The translations under genes and the position numbers were made by a program. Below are positions 1 through 8,893 of a DNA stretch of 64,000 nucleotides, one piece after another (position 1 is the first letter of the stretch; every line of letters starts with the position of its first letter). The notes under the pieces are model-generated. The model was not told the origin of the DNA and did no database searches. It saw only the letters and a program-made list of their open reading frames with translations. Where the stretch lies: contig NZ_AP014564.1 in the NCBI RefSeq assembly GCF_002369955.1, forward strand, positions 1,472,996 to 1,536,995, in the 5' to 3' direction. This DNA comes from Ichthyobacterium seriolicida. Its GTDB lineage: Bacteria > Bacteroidota > Bacteroidia > Flavobacteriales > Ichthyobacteriaceae.

Positions 1-36
1 TAATGATAAGATGTTTTTTTAAAAATTTTTTTTCAT
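1..36 (-). pseudogene. 5' end of a lipoprotein gene, interrupted by an early stop
   Basis: Only the first twelve codons lie in the window. The ATG at 34-36 (minus strand) is placed exactly like the first genes of the other lipoprotein units and sits directly behind leader copy R1. Siblings read M-K-K-K-(I/F)-L-K-N. Here the A-run after ATG has 8 bases, followed by T5 and A7, so the frame reads M-K-K-N-F-stop. The total length of the tract equals that of the intact gene ending at 6421 (A9-T5-A6), so the frame behind the stop is unchanged. The gene therefore looks off or decayed, but the rest lies outside the window. Confidence 0.6.
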
Positions 37-221
37 TTTTTTGAAATTTTTATAATTATTAAAAAAGACGAATGCCCTTAATAGCTCAATTAAAACCATT
101 GATCACAAGAAAATGATTCAATCAAATCTCTATTTAGATAAAAACCAAATCAAAGAACTAAGTTAGTAGCTTTATTTTAATTGAGAAGCTTTTTTATTCA
201 TCAGCTTATAAAATAAGCCAC
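37..221 (-). repeat. Leader repeat R1 of the lipoprotein array
   Basis: One of five near-identical ~185-bp stretches, each directly upstream (minus strand) of a unit-leading lipoprotein gene. The others are at 6422-6603, 11191-11375, 13616-13801 and 14865-15054. All share, on the minus strand, a TTTGG element, a stretch ending in GA(G/A)ATTTG-like sequence and a long AT-rich untranslated part. The arrangement resembles the Bacteroidota -33 (TTTG) and -7 (TAnnTTTG) promoter, with a poor match at the -7 TA. The promoter role is inferred from position and conservation. Confidence 0.7.
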
Positions 222-253
222 AAAAAAATCCCCCAACTTTAAGTCAGGGGATT
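222..253 (-). terminator. Intrinsic terminator closing lipoprotein unit 4
   Basis: On the minus strand ATCCCC...AAGTTGGGGGAT forms a hairpin followed directly by seven T residues. The same structure occurs at 6604-6635, 11376-11408 and 13802-13833, each time after a type B lipoprotein gene. Confidence 0.8.
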
Positions 254-767
254 AAAAGACAAATCATTAAAGTGATTTCGTTTTATCTCGTTTCTTACTA
301 AGAATGTGTATACGTAAATTTATAGAACTTCTGTGTTTCCCCATCTTGGGCTACTATTTTAAAATATATACTTTTAGTAGCGGGAGAAGAGTCAATAGTA
401 ATACCCTCTTCTATTGGATTTTTTATGTGTGAAGAATTAGATGATTCAGCTGCATCATTCTCAGTAGATATAGTAGCTCCATTTGGAAGAATCATGCCGT
501 CAACTTTAAGAATATCATTTGCTGCGAGGCCAGAAGAAGAATCTGTTGCGTGATCAGCTTTTTTGAATTCATATTCTATAGGGGTAGCGTTTGTATCTCC
601 GTTACCAGTGGATTGTTTGGAAGTTAAAACTAATACACCACTAGTTAACTGATCATTCTTAATTTTTCCATTCCCATTGTTATTACTAGTATCACTAGCT
701 TTTTTAAGAGCAAACTTTGTTATATCACAAAGATTAGAAGGAGTATCATGAATAAATACCACTTTAA

Positions 768-2370
768 CCCAGATTATTCATAGTTACCCTTTAAATATTG
801 CGCATAAAGTGTTAATTTTAAGGCATTAAAGTCCAAAGAAACATACTTTAATATAGCCCAAAAATGAGGAATAAAAACACATTATTTTATAGAGGGAAAA
901 CTTCTGTTGAGTTAACTTTTTCATCATCAGAAATTAGCTCTGATGGATCTTTAATCATGCTTGAAAAACTAGAAAGAGATCATAGATTGATTCATTATTA
1001 CAGTAAACTTTTGCCTGATACTCGAGACTCTAGATTTATTACTTATACCAGAAAGCAACAGTTAAAACAAAGGGTTTATATGATCATGTTAGGCTATGAA
1101 GACGCCAATGATGTTAATCATTTACATAACGATCCTTTATTCAAAGATGTTCTTCAAGGTGATTTGGCTTCTCAACCTACTATATCAAGATTTGAGAATA
1201 GCTTTGACAAACAAGCTGTTTTTAAGTTTTGTGATGCGTGGTTATACAAATATGTTTCAAGTTTATCTGATCGTAAGAGAATAGTTATTGACGTAGATTC
1301 AACTGATGATCCAACTCATGGCAGTCAACAATTGTCAATGTTTAACGGTTATTATAGTCAATTCATGTACAATGAACTATTTTTTCATGATGGAAAAACA
1401 GGACAGATTATCCTTCCTGTACTCCGCCCAGGAAATAGTCATTCTAATAAATGGTATGTGAGTATTTTAAAGCGAATAATTATCAAAATACGTGAGAGTC
1501 ACCCAGAGATGGAAATAATTATTAGAAGTGATAGCGGCTTTAGTTGCGCTCCTTTTTTACCAATTAGTAGATGATTTTGATTTACTATATGGACAGGCAT
1601 AGCGAGCAATGAAGTTTTAAAAAGAAAGGTATCTTGGTCAAAAAAATGCTGTAAAAAAAATGTATTTAGATCAGGGAGAGAAGCACCAACATTTTTATGA
1701 GTTTTACGTACAAAGCCAAGAGTTGGCACAAGCCTCAACAGTGCTATTCTAAAGTTGAGAGTACAGGATTAGGGATGAACATAAGGCATTTTTCTAGTAA
1801 TCTTCCCCAAAAGGATGCTAGAGAAATTTACTTTGACTTTTATGTGAAAAGAGGTGATTCAAGTGAAAATAGAATAAAAGAAGTTAAAAATATGTGTTTT
1901 TCTGATCGTTTGTCAAATCATAGTTTTCTTGCTAATTTTTTTCGACTTATGATGAGTAGTCTTGCCTATGAAATGTTTTTATTACTGAAACAGAAGATAA
2001 AGAAAACAAGATTTGAAGTAGCAAAAAAATGGTTAATCAGTTCGATTAGAACCTATCTTCTCAAGGTAGGAGCAACGATTAAAATTACCAAAAGGCGAAT
2101 CTATGATCAGCTATCTAAATCTTTTGTTTACAAGGGTTTATTTCGGGAAATTATTACCCAGTAACGGTTGTTTATTTGTGAAATGAACAACCTTGGGATA
2201 GTTACGCCTTGTCGTTAAAAAACCATGTAAAAACACCAAAAAAGAGCATTGTCATCCTAAAAAAAGGTGCAAAAAAACGACAAAGAAGATGAGTTCTCTT
2301 CGATTAGTAAAAAAGTTAAGGAAAAAATATCACGTCTAATCTATTTTAGTATGACTATGAATAATGCGGG
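768..2370 (+). mobile_element. IS1380-family insertion sequence, 1603 bp
   Basis: The ends are imperfect inverted repeats: CCC followed two bases later by ATTATTCATAGT on the left, and the complement on the right. Flanking 4-bp direct repeats TTAA lie at 764-767 and 2371-2374. The site in uninterrupted sibling genes carries a single TTAA, so both boundaries are firm. The family is assigned from the transposase (DSTDDPTHG, VLRPGN and SDSGF motifs). The element carries a degraded transposase, so it probably no longer moves by itself. Confidence 0.9.
864..2164 (+). pseudogene. IS1380-family transposase, frameshifted
   Basis: The first frame (864-1574, 236 aa) shows hallmarks of IS1380 DDE transposases: ASQPTISRFEN, the first catalytic Asp in IDVDSTDDPTHG, PVLRPGNSHSN, and the second Asp region in IIIRSDSGFS. 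After SGFSCAPF the frame is lost in a T-run around 1550-1556. The expected continuation (YQLVDDFDLLY) lies in another frame, and at least one or two more frame changes occur before 1750. The C-terminal part (1697-2164) contains YVKRGDSSENRIKEVKN and FLANFFRLMMSSLAYEM, matching the family's last catalytic Glu region. Family members are usually about 430 aa. The protein cannot be made intact from this copy. Confidence 0.88.
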
Positions 2371-2961
2371 TTAAAAGATTTCTTGATTAGAACATTGCCA
2401 TCTTTGTCTTTTCTTTTGATTTCTAAAACTTGGCTAACACCTCCTGTACTTTCTATTAAATTAGCATGAACTAATGTAGTGCTAACAGGATAATCAAAAG
2501 GAGCGGTAGAATCTGTTAATTTTTTGTCTCCTAAATAAACATTTTCACCAGGTTTTTTATTAAGAGTAATTGTAGCTGTTAGTGTTGCAGCAGTACTTAT
2601 GTTTAATGTTTTATCAAATGGCACTGTTACTTTAATAACAGTATCACCTTGAATAACTGCAGGAAATTCTGTATCTAAGTCAGCGTATGTAACAGCAGGA
2701 GTCTTTTTTACAAAAAGAGCTGCATAAGCAGAAGTAGCAGTACTAGCAGGGGTTCCTGTACTATTTTTAGCTTTTGTAAATACAATGCTTATAATATTAG
2801 CAATTGCTTTTTGTATATCTTCTCCTCCTGTTTTAGGTCCTTCACCTGGTTTATTACAAGAAAAGATTATCGACCCAAGCATTAGTAATGATAAAATGCT
2901 TTTAAATATTTTGTTTGTTTTCATAATTTAAATAATTAGTTGTGATTTTGAATACTACTAA

Positions 2962-4062
2962 CTAGTTAGGAGCATCAGCATTAATTGTCAATTTATAGTA
3001 TTTTTTAGTCTTTCCATCCTGAGCCACTACAGTGAATTTGTATTCTAATTTGTTAGTACTAGTGCCATGTCCTTTAAGTTGTTGACCATCAGTGCCGCCA
3101 GTAATTGGATTTACACTATCACAAGTTATCTTATTATCAGTAGCAGTAGTAGGACAAGCAGTATTACCAACCTCAATATAAGCCCCATCTGGAAGAACTA
3201 AAGCATCTGCTTTGAAATAAGCAGTAGCAGTGACTGCTTGCTCAAGCTCTCCCATTGTAGAATCATCACCAGTACCGCTAGTCTTTTTAGTTCTAAGCTG
3301 AAATTCAAATGGAGCAGAACTTGAATTAGTAGTGCTACTAGTAGGAGTAACATAATGAGCTTTTACTACATCACCAATTGCTCTAGCTTTTGGACTAGTA
3401 ATAGTTCTAAAGGAACCTACAACATTGTGAGAAGAAGCAACAGTAAATTTAAAATTATCTGGTCCTATAATAGCGTTATTCGAAGGAGCATCATGAATAA
3501 ATACCACTTTAAAAGATTTCTTAATAAGAACCTTGCCATCTTTGTCTTTTCTTTTGATTTCTAAAACTTGGCTAACACCTCCTGTACTTTCTATTAAATT
3601 GGCATGAACTAATTGAGTGCTAATAGGATAATCAAAAGGAGCGGTAGAGTCTGTTAATTTTTTGTCTCCTAAATAAACATTTTCACCAGGTTTTTCATTA
3701 AGAGTAATTGTAGCTGTTAGCGTTGCAGCAGTACTTATGTTTAATGTTTTATCAAATGGTACTGTTACTTTAATAACAGTATCACCTTGAATAACTGCAG
3801 GGAATTCTGTATCTAAGTCAGCATATGTAACAGCAGGAGTCTTTTTTACAAAAAGAGCTGCATAAGCAGAAGTAGCAGCACTAGCAGGGGTTCCTGTACT
3901 ATTTTTAGCTTTTGTAAATACAATGCGTTTAATGTTCGCAATTGTGTTCTTTATCGCTTCTTCCTCTGTTTTAGGTCCTTCACTTGGTTTGTTACAAGAG
4001 AAAACTACTAATCCAAGCGTTAGTAATGATAAAATGTTTTTAAATATTTTGTTTGTTTTCAT
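2962..4062 (-). CDS. Type A mosaic lipoprotein, 366 aa
   Basis: A secreted lipoprotein of unknown function. Residues 1-23 are a signal peptide with lipobox ending at Cys23. Residues ~28-190 are the array-wide N-terminal domain (FTKAKNSTG, AYAALFVKKTPA, VPFDKTLNIS, PGENVYLGDKKLTDS, KSFKVVFIHD). Residues ~195-366 are a type A module: FKFTVA, AHYVTPT, PFEFQLR, YFKADALVLPDGAYIEVG, a Cys-10 residues-Cys loop, NPITGG and VVAQDGKTKKYYKLTINA. The closing motif resembles beta-sandwich repeats of Bacteroidota surface proteins such as DUF5018, which I infer by eye only. It is third of four genes in its unit, 37 bp from each neighbour. The N-terminal half is nearly the same as in the genes at 8894 and 12500. 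Confidence 0.9.
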   Translation of the reverse strand: MKTNKIFKNILSLLTLGLVVFSCNKPSEGPKTEEEAIKNTIANIKRIVFTKAKNSTGTPASAATSAYAALFVKKTPAVTYADLDTEFPAVIQGDTVIKVTVPFDKTLNISTAATLTATITLNEKPGENVYLGDKKLTDSTAPFDYPISTQLVHANLIESTGGVSQVLEIKRKDKDGKVLIKKSFKVVFIHDAPSNNAIIGPDNFKFTVASSHNVVGSFRTITSPKARAIGDVVKAHYVTPTSSTTNSSSAPFEFQLRTKKTSGTGDDSTMGELEQAVTATAYFKADALVLPDGAYIEVGNTACPTTATDNKITCDSVNPITGGTDGQQLKGHGTSTNKLEYKFTVVAQDGKTKKYYKLTINADAPN

Positions 4063-4099
4063 AATTTAAATAATTAATTGTGATTTTGAATACTACTAA

Positions 4100-5275
4100 C
4101 TAGTTAGGAGCAGCAGCATTAATTGTTAGTTTATAGTATTTTTTAGTCGTTCCATCTTGTGCTACTACAGTGAACATATAACTATGAGCGTCAGTTGCAG
4201 TAGAAGAATATATTTTAAGCTGCTGACCATCAGTACTTGAAGCTCCATTTCCAGTAATTGGATTTATACTACCACAAGTAATAACATTACTAGTAGCGCT
4301 AGTGGGACAAGCATTTTTATCAACCTCAATGAAAGCCCCATTTGGAAGTTTCAAAGCATCTGCCTTGAAATATTGGTTAGCAGTAGCCCCATTTTCTACA
4401 AGCTCCCCCTCTGTAGAATCAGGATTGGTATTAGTAGCACCAGATTTCGCCTTTCTAAGCTGAAATTCAAATGGTTTAGCCTCTGTGCCGTCTTTATCAT
4501 TGCCATTAGGAGCAACATAATGAGCAAATACTTTATCACCAGCTACTCTAGCTGTGCTAGTAGTTCTAAAAGAAGCTTTAAGATTAGCCGCATCAGAAGT
4601 AGCAGTATTAACTACAAACCCAAAAGCATCTTGTTCTATAGTACAATCTTGAGATTTAGTTTCTGAGAACTTAAGAACTACGGTATATTCTTTTACAGAA
4701 ATAGGGTCATTAGCAGTAGCTCCAGGTTTAGTGAATCTAAAAACTTGTTTAGTAGATGCATCTTCTAAGGTTTTTTTAGTAAGATCTTTTGCAGCTACTT
4801 TAACAGGAAGCTCTACCTTTGTTCCTTTAATAGGAAGCTTTTTGCCGTTTTTATCTTCTAAGAAAACATCAACAGAAGATTTAAAAGTAACCTTAGTCTT
4901 AATAATTATATTCGCTGATAATGCTACAAAATTTGGGTTATAAGGAAATTTTATAAAAATAGTGTCTCCTTTTATATCCCCATCTTTAGCTTCAAACTTA
5001 TCTGGATAACCGTTAGAAGCTTCGGTGGCAGCTAATTTTTTGTCTCTAGCAGGAGTTTTAGTAATAAAGAGTTTTTCGTAGAATTCAGAAACCTCAGTTT
5101 TCTTTGACTCATTTAGATTTTGAGCTTTCTCAATCTTTACAGAAGTAACTTCTAAGTCTAATGCTTTTGAGTTTTGATCTGTCTTGGGGTCTTCAGATGG
5201 TTTAGAACAAGAAAAAACCATAAGACCAAGAGTCAGTAATGATAAAGTATTTTTAAATATTTTGTTTGTTTTCAT
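4100..5275 (-). CDS. Type A lipoprotein with a divergent N-terminal domain, 391 aa
   Basis: The signal peptide matches its neighbours (MKTNKIFKN..., lipobox VFSC, Cys23). The next ~190 residues differ strongly: VTSVKIEKAQN, EFYEKLFITKTPA, GDTIFIKFPYNPNFVALSA, VDVFLEDKNGKKLP and YTVVLKFSETKSQDCTI. The order of landmarks is the same as in the common N-domain, so this looks like a distant allele rather than a different fold. From about residue 225 on it returns to the common type A module (AHYVAP, PFEFQLRKAKSG, YFKADALKLPNGAFIEV, a Cys-10-Cys loop, NPITGN, VVAQDGTTKKYYKLTINAAAPN). It is second gene of its unit. This pattern is what module exchange would produce. Function unknown; surface exposure is inferred. 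Confidence 0.9.
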   Translation of the reverse strand: MKTNKIFKNTLSLLTLGLMVFSCSKPSEDPKTDQNSKALDLEVTSVKIEKAQNLNESKKTEVSEFYEKLFITKTPARDKKLAATEASNGYPDKFEAKDGDIKGDTIFIKFPYNPNFVALSANIIIKTKVTFKSSVDVFLEDKNGKKLPIKGTKVELPVKVAAKDLTKKTLEDASTKQVFRFTKPGATANDPISVKEYTVVLKFSETKSQDCTIEQDAFGFVVNTATSDAANLKASFRTTSTARVAGDKVFAHYVAPNGNDKDGTEAKPFEFQLRKAKSGATNTNPDSTEGELVENGATANQYFKADALKLPNGAFIEVDKNACPTSATSNVITCGSINPITGNGASSTDGQQLKIYSSTATDAHSYMFTVVAQDGTTKKYYKLTINAAAPN

Positions 5276-5308
5276 AATTTAAATAATTAATCGTGATTTT
5301 GAATACTA

Positions 5309-6421
5309 CTAACTAGTAGGAGCAGCAGCATTAATAGTTAACTTGTAGTATTTTTTAGTCGTTCCATCTTGTGCTACTACTGTGAATTTATAACTAATTG
5401 CACTAGAGCCAGAAGCACCTTTAAGATCTGTTGCAGTAGTGCTAACGGTTCCGCCTGTTCTAACTCCAGTAATTGGATTGATATTGTTACAATCATTACC
5501 GCTGCAAGCAGTATCGGTAGCATCAACCTCAATATAAGCACCATCTGGAAGTTTTAAAGCATCTGCTTTGAAGTAAGCAGTCTCAGCAACTCCAGCAGTA
5601 GGGAGCTCTCCAGGAGTACTACTACTATTTGTACTCTTTCTAAGCTGAAATTCAAATGGAGCAGAACTTGAATTAGTAGTGGCATCAGTAGGAGTAACAT
5701 AATGAGCTTTTATTGTACTACCAGTTGCAGGAGTAGCAGCATTTGTTCCCTCTGGAGTAAGGTTAGTAACTGTATTAATACTGCCATTGGCAGCAGCAAC
5801 AGTAAATTTAAAATTATCTGGTCCTATAGTACAAAGATTCGAAGGAATATCATGAACGAATACCACTTTAAAAGATTTCTTAATAAGAACATTTCCATCT
5901 TTGTCTTTTCTTTTGATTTCTAAAACTTGGCTAACACCTCCTGTACTTTCTATTAAATTGGCATGAACCAATGTAGTGCTAATAGGATAATCAAAAGGAG
6001 CGATAGAGTCTGTTAATTTTTTGTCTCCTAAATAAACATTTTCACCAGGTTTTTCATTGAGAGTAATTGTAGCTGTTAGCGTTGTAGCAGTATTTATATT
6101 TAATGTTTTATCAAATGGCACAAGTACTTTAATAACACTATCTCCTTCAATAACTGCACGAAATTCTGTAGTTAAGTCAACATATGTAATAGCAGGAGTC
6201 TTTTTTACAAAAAGAGCTGCATAAGCAGGATTAGCGGTATTAGGGTTTGTTGCAGGGGTGCTATTTTTAGCTTTTGTAAATACAATACTTTTGATATTCG
6301 ATATTGCTTTCTGTATTGCTTCTTTCTCTGTTTTAGGTCCTTCACTTGGTTTGTTACAAGAAAAGATTATCGACCCAAGCGTTAGTAATGATAAAATGTT
6401 TTTTAAAAATTTTTTTTTCAT
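5309..6421 (-). CDS. Type A lipoprotein, first gene of unit 4, 370 aa
   Basis: The start is set at the ATG at 6419-6421, giving MKKKFLKN and a standard lipoprotein signal peptide (lipobox IIFSC, Cys22). The frame is open for 21 further codons upstream, but that stretch is the untranslated leader in the sibling units and would spoil the signal peptide. The tract after ATG is A9-T5, in frame. The N-domain is the NINTATTL / VIEGDSVIKV variant shared with the genes at 6680 and 7719. The type A module has a short Cys-4-Cys loop (TACSGNDCNN) and ends in VVAQDGTTKKYYKLTINAAAPTS. Leader repeat R2 lies directly upstream. Function unknown. Confidence 0.88.
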   Translation of the reverse strand: MKKKFLKNILSLLTLGSIIFSCNKPSEGPKTEKEAIQKAISNIKSIVFTKAKNSTPATNPNTANPAYAALFVKKTPAITYVDLTTEFRAVIEGDSVIKVLVPFDKTLNINTATTLTATITLNEKPGENVYLGDKKLTDSIAPFDYPISTTLVHANLIESTGGVSQVLEIKRKDKDGNVLIKKSFKVVFVHDIPSNLCTIGPDNFKFTVAAANGSINTVTNLTPEGTNAATPATGSTIKAHYVTPTDATTNSSSAPFEFQLRKSTNSSSTPGELPTAGVAETAYFKADALKLPDGAYIEVDATDTACSGNDCNNINPITGVRTGGTVSTTATDLKGASGSSAISYKFTVVAQDGTTKKYYKLTINAAAPTS

Positions 6422-6603
6422 TTTTTTGAAATTTTTATAATTATTAAAAAAGACGAATGACCTTAATACCTCAATTAAAACCATTGATCACAAGAAAATG
6501 ATTCAATCAAATCTCTATTTAGATAAAAAACCAAATCAAAGAACTAAGTTAGTAGCTTTATTTTAAATGATAAGTTTTTTTATCATCTTATAAAATAAGC
6601 CAT
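6422..6603 (-). repeat. Leader repeat R2 of the lipoprotein array
   Basis: Nearly identical to leader repeats R1, R3, R4 and R5. It separates the terminator at 6604 from the start of the unit-leading gene at 6421. It is likely promoter plus a ~110-nt untranslated leader, judged from position. Confidence 0.7.
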
Positions 6604-6635
6604 AAAAAAATCCCCCAACTTTAAGCCAGGGGATT
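6604..6635 (-). terminator. Intrinsic terminator closing lipoprotein unit 3
   Basis: Minus-strand hairpin with arms AATCCCC and GGGGGAT and an inner GGCTTAAAGTT, followed by a run of seven T. It comes after the type B gene ending at 6680. Confidence 0.8.
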
Positions 6636-6679
6636 GAAAGGCAAACCATTAAAATGATTTCGTTTTATTTTATTTCTTA

Positions 6680-7681
6680 CTAAGAACCTTGATACGTAAA
6701 TTTGTAGAACTTCTGTGTTTCCCCATCTTGGGCTACTACCTTAAAACATATACTTTTAGTATTAGTAGAAGTAGCTGGAACGGTAATACCAGTTTTTATT
6801 GGATCTACATTATTAGCCGCAGTCGCACTTGCATCAGTTGTCAATATAGTAGCTCCGTCGGGAAGAATCATAGCGTCAACTTTAAGAACATCATTTTCTG
6901 AAAGGCTAGATGCGTGAGTATTTTTTACGATCTTATATTCTATATGTTTAGTGTTGTCACTTCCGTCACCAGTATTTTGTTCGTGAGTTAAAACTAACAA
7001 GCCTCCATCAGCTATACCAGCAGCAGATATTTTAGCGTTGCCATCATTATTAGTACCAGTAGCAGTTTTTTTAAGAGCAAATTTAGTTATGCTACAATTT
7101 TTTGAAGGAGTATCGTGAATAAATACCACTTTAAATGATTTTTTAATAAGAACATTTCCATCTTTATCCTTTCTTTTGATTTCTAAAACTTGGCTAACAC
7201 CTCCTGTACTTTCTATTAAATTGGCATGAACCAATGTAGTGCTAATAGGATAATCAAAAGGAGCGGTAGAGTCTGTTAATTTTTTGTCTCCTAAATAAAC
7301 ATTTTCACCAGGTTTTTCATTGAGAGTAATTGTAGCTGTTAGCGTTGTAGCAGTATTTATATTTAATGTTTTATCAAATGGCACAAGTACTTTAATAACA
7401 CTATCTCCTTCAATAACTGCATCAATTTTTTTATATATATCATCAGTGTATGGAAGAGCTGGGGTCTTTTTTACAAAAAGAGCTGCATAAGCAGGAGTAG
7501 CAGAAGTGTTTCCTGTTGCGCTATTTTTCTCCTTTTTAAACACAATGCTTTTAATATTCGCAATTGCTTTCTGTATAACTTCATCCTCTGTTTTAGGTCC
7601 TTCACTTGGTTTGTTACAAGAAAAGATCACCACCCCAAGAGTTAGTAGTGATAAAAGGTTTTTAAAAATATTTGTTTTCAT
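6680..7681 (-). CDS. Type B mosaic lipoprotein, 333 aa
   Basis: Lipoprotein signal peptide (MKTNIFKN..., lipobox VIFSC), then the shared N-domain in the NINTATTL / VIEGDSVIKV version, up to KSFKVVFIHD. The C-terminal half is type B: CSITKFALKK, a variable Gly/Asn/Asp-rich stretch, LLVLTHEQNTGDG, IEYKIVKN, NDVLKVDAMILPDGATI, NPIKTGIT, ICFKVVAQDGETQKFYKFTY. Type B lacks the paired cysteines of type A but ends in a related VVAQDG motif. It is the last gene of unit 3, in front of the terminator at 6604, as type B genes are in every unit seen. Function unknown. Confidence 0.9.
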   Translation of the reverse strand: MKTNIFKNLLSLLTLGVVIFSCNKPSEGPKTEDEVIQKAIANIKSIVFKKEKNSATGNTSATPAYAALFVKKTPALPYTDDIYKKIDAVIEGDSVIKVLVPFDKTLNINTATTLTATITLNEKPGENVYLGDKKLTDSTAPFDYPISTTLVHANLIESTGGVSQVLEIKRKDKDGNVLIKKSFKVVFIHDTPSKNCSITKFALKKTATGTNNDGNAKISAAGIADGGLLVLTHEQNTGDGSDNTKHIEYKIVKNTHASSLSENDVLKVDAMILPDGATILTTDASATAANNVDPIKTGITVPATSTNTKSICFKVVAQDGETQKFYKFTYQGS

Positions 7682-7718
7682 AATTTAAATAATTAATTCA
7701 ATCTTTGAATACTCCTAA

Positions 7719-8852
7719 CTAGCTAGGAGCGCTAGCGTTAATAGTTAACTTGTAGTATTTTTTAGTCGTTCCATCTTGTGCTATTACTGTGAATTTGTAT
7801 TCTAATTTGTTAGAATTAGTGCCATTTCCTTTAAGCTGTTGACCATCAGTGCCGCCAGTAATTGGATTTACACTATCACAAGTTATCTTACTATCAGTAG
7901 CAGTAGTAGGACAAGCAGTATTACCAACCTCAATATAAGCCCCATCTGGAAGTTTTAAAGCATCTGCTTTGAAATAAGTAGTAGCAGTGGCTCCATTAGT
8001 TTTTGGAAGCTCCCCATTTGCAGAATCATCAGCAGCGCCGTTGCTGTCACTAGTTTTCCCTATTCTAAGCTGAAATTCAAATGGTTTAGCCAGTGTACCA
8101 TCTTTATCATTATTATTAGGAGTAACATAATGAGCTTTAACTATTGAGTTAGCTGCCCTAGTAGTAGTAGAAGTACCAAGAGTTCTAAACGAAGCTGCAA
8201 GGTTAAAATTAGCACCAGCAGTAGCAACAGTAAATTTAAAATCATCTGGTCCTATAATAGCGTTATTCGAAGGAGTATCATGAATAAATACCACTTTAAA
8301 AGATTTCTTGATTAGAACATTGCCATCTTTGTCTTTTCTTTTGATTTCTAAAACTTGGCTAACACCTCCTGTACTTTCTATTAAATTGGCATGAACCAAT
8401 GTAGTGCTAATAGGATAATCAAAAGGAGCGGTAGAGTCTGTTAATTTTTTGTCTCCTAAATAAACATTTTCACCAGGTTTTTCATTGAGAGTAATTGTAG
8501 CTGTTAGCGTTGTAGCAGTATTTATATTTAATGTTTTATCAAATGGCACTGTTACCTTTATAACACTATCTCCTTCAATAACTGCAGGAAATTCTGTAGC
8601 TAAGTTAGCATATGTAACAGCAGGAGTCTTTTTTACAAAAAGAGCTGCATAAGCAGGATTAGCGGTATTAGGGTTTGTTTCAGTGGTGCTATTTTTAGCT
8701 TTTGTAAATACAATGCTTTTAATGTTTGCAATTGCTCTTTGTACTACTTCTTCCTCTGTTTTATGTCCTTCACCTGGTTTGTTACAAGAAAAGATCACCA
8801 TCCCAAGAGTTAGTAGTGATAAAAGGTTTTTAAATATTTTGTTTGTTTTCAT
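7719..8852 (-). CDS. Type A mosaic lipoprotein, 377 aa
   Basis: Lipobox VIFSC (Cys23) followed by NKPGEGHKTEEEVV, then the N-domain (NINTATTL variant, but with VIKVTVPFDK like the other subgroup, so a mix of both). The type A module holds FKFTVATAGANFN, AHYVTPNNNDKDGT, PFEFQLRIGKTSDSNGAADDS, YFKADALKLPDGAYIEVGN, a Cys-10-Cys loop and VIAQDGTTKKYYKLTINASAPS. The C-terminal ~80 residues are almost identical to those of the gene at 2962, while the stretch RIGKTSDSNG matches the gene at 10055. It is the third gene of unit 3. Function unknown. Confidence 0.9.
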   Translation of the reverse strand: MKTNKIFKNLLSLLTLGMVIFSCNKPGEGHKTEEEVVQRAIANIKSIVFTKAKNSTTETNPNTANPAYAALFVKKTPAVTYANLATEFPAVIEGDSVIKVTVPFDKTLNINTATTLTATITLNEKPGENVYLGDKKLTDSTAPFDYPISTTLVHANLIESTGGVSQVLEIKRKDKDGNVLIKKSFKVVFIHDTPSNNAIIGPDDFKFTVATAGANFNLAASFRTLGTSTTTRAANSIVKAHYVTPNNNDKDGTLAKPFEFQLRIGKTSDSNGAADDSANGELPKTNGATATTYFKADALKLPDGAYIEVGNTACPTTATDSKITCDSVNPITGGTDGQQLKGNGTNSNKLEYKFTVIAQDGTTKKYYKLTINASAPS

Positions 8853-8893
8853 AATTTAAATAATTAATTAATTAATCGTGATTTTGAATAATA

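Larger units (their letters stand above)
298..2924 (-). pseudogene. Type B lipoprotein gene split by an IS1380-family insertion
   Basis: The 5' part (2924 down to 2371) encodes a signal peptide with lipobox FSC (Cys23) and the shared N-terminal domain up to the KKSF motif. The 3' part (767 down to 298) resumes with VVFIHDTPSN and carries the type B module ending in VVAQDGETQKFYKFTY. Between them lies an insertion element at 768-2370. Removing the element and one copy of the duplicated TTAA leaves 1020 bp, an uninterrupted 339-codon frame. That length matches the intact type B genes (333 and 337 aa). As it stands the 5' fragment runs five codons into the element and stops, giving a 189-aa truncated lipoprotein. 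It is the last gene of its unit, before the terminator at 222. Confidence 0.92.

Noticed and set aside
5309-6484. A longer version of the lipoprotein, starting 21 codons upstream at 6484
   Set aside because: The extension falls in leader repeat R2, is closed by stops or frame changes in the sister leaders I checked, and would bury the signal peptide. The ATG at 6421 is used instead.
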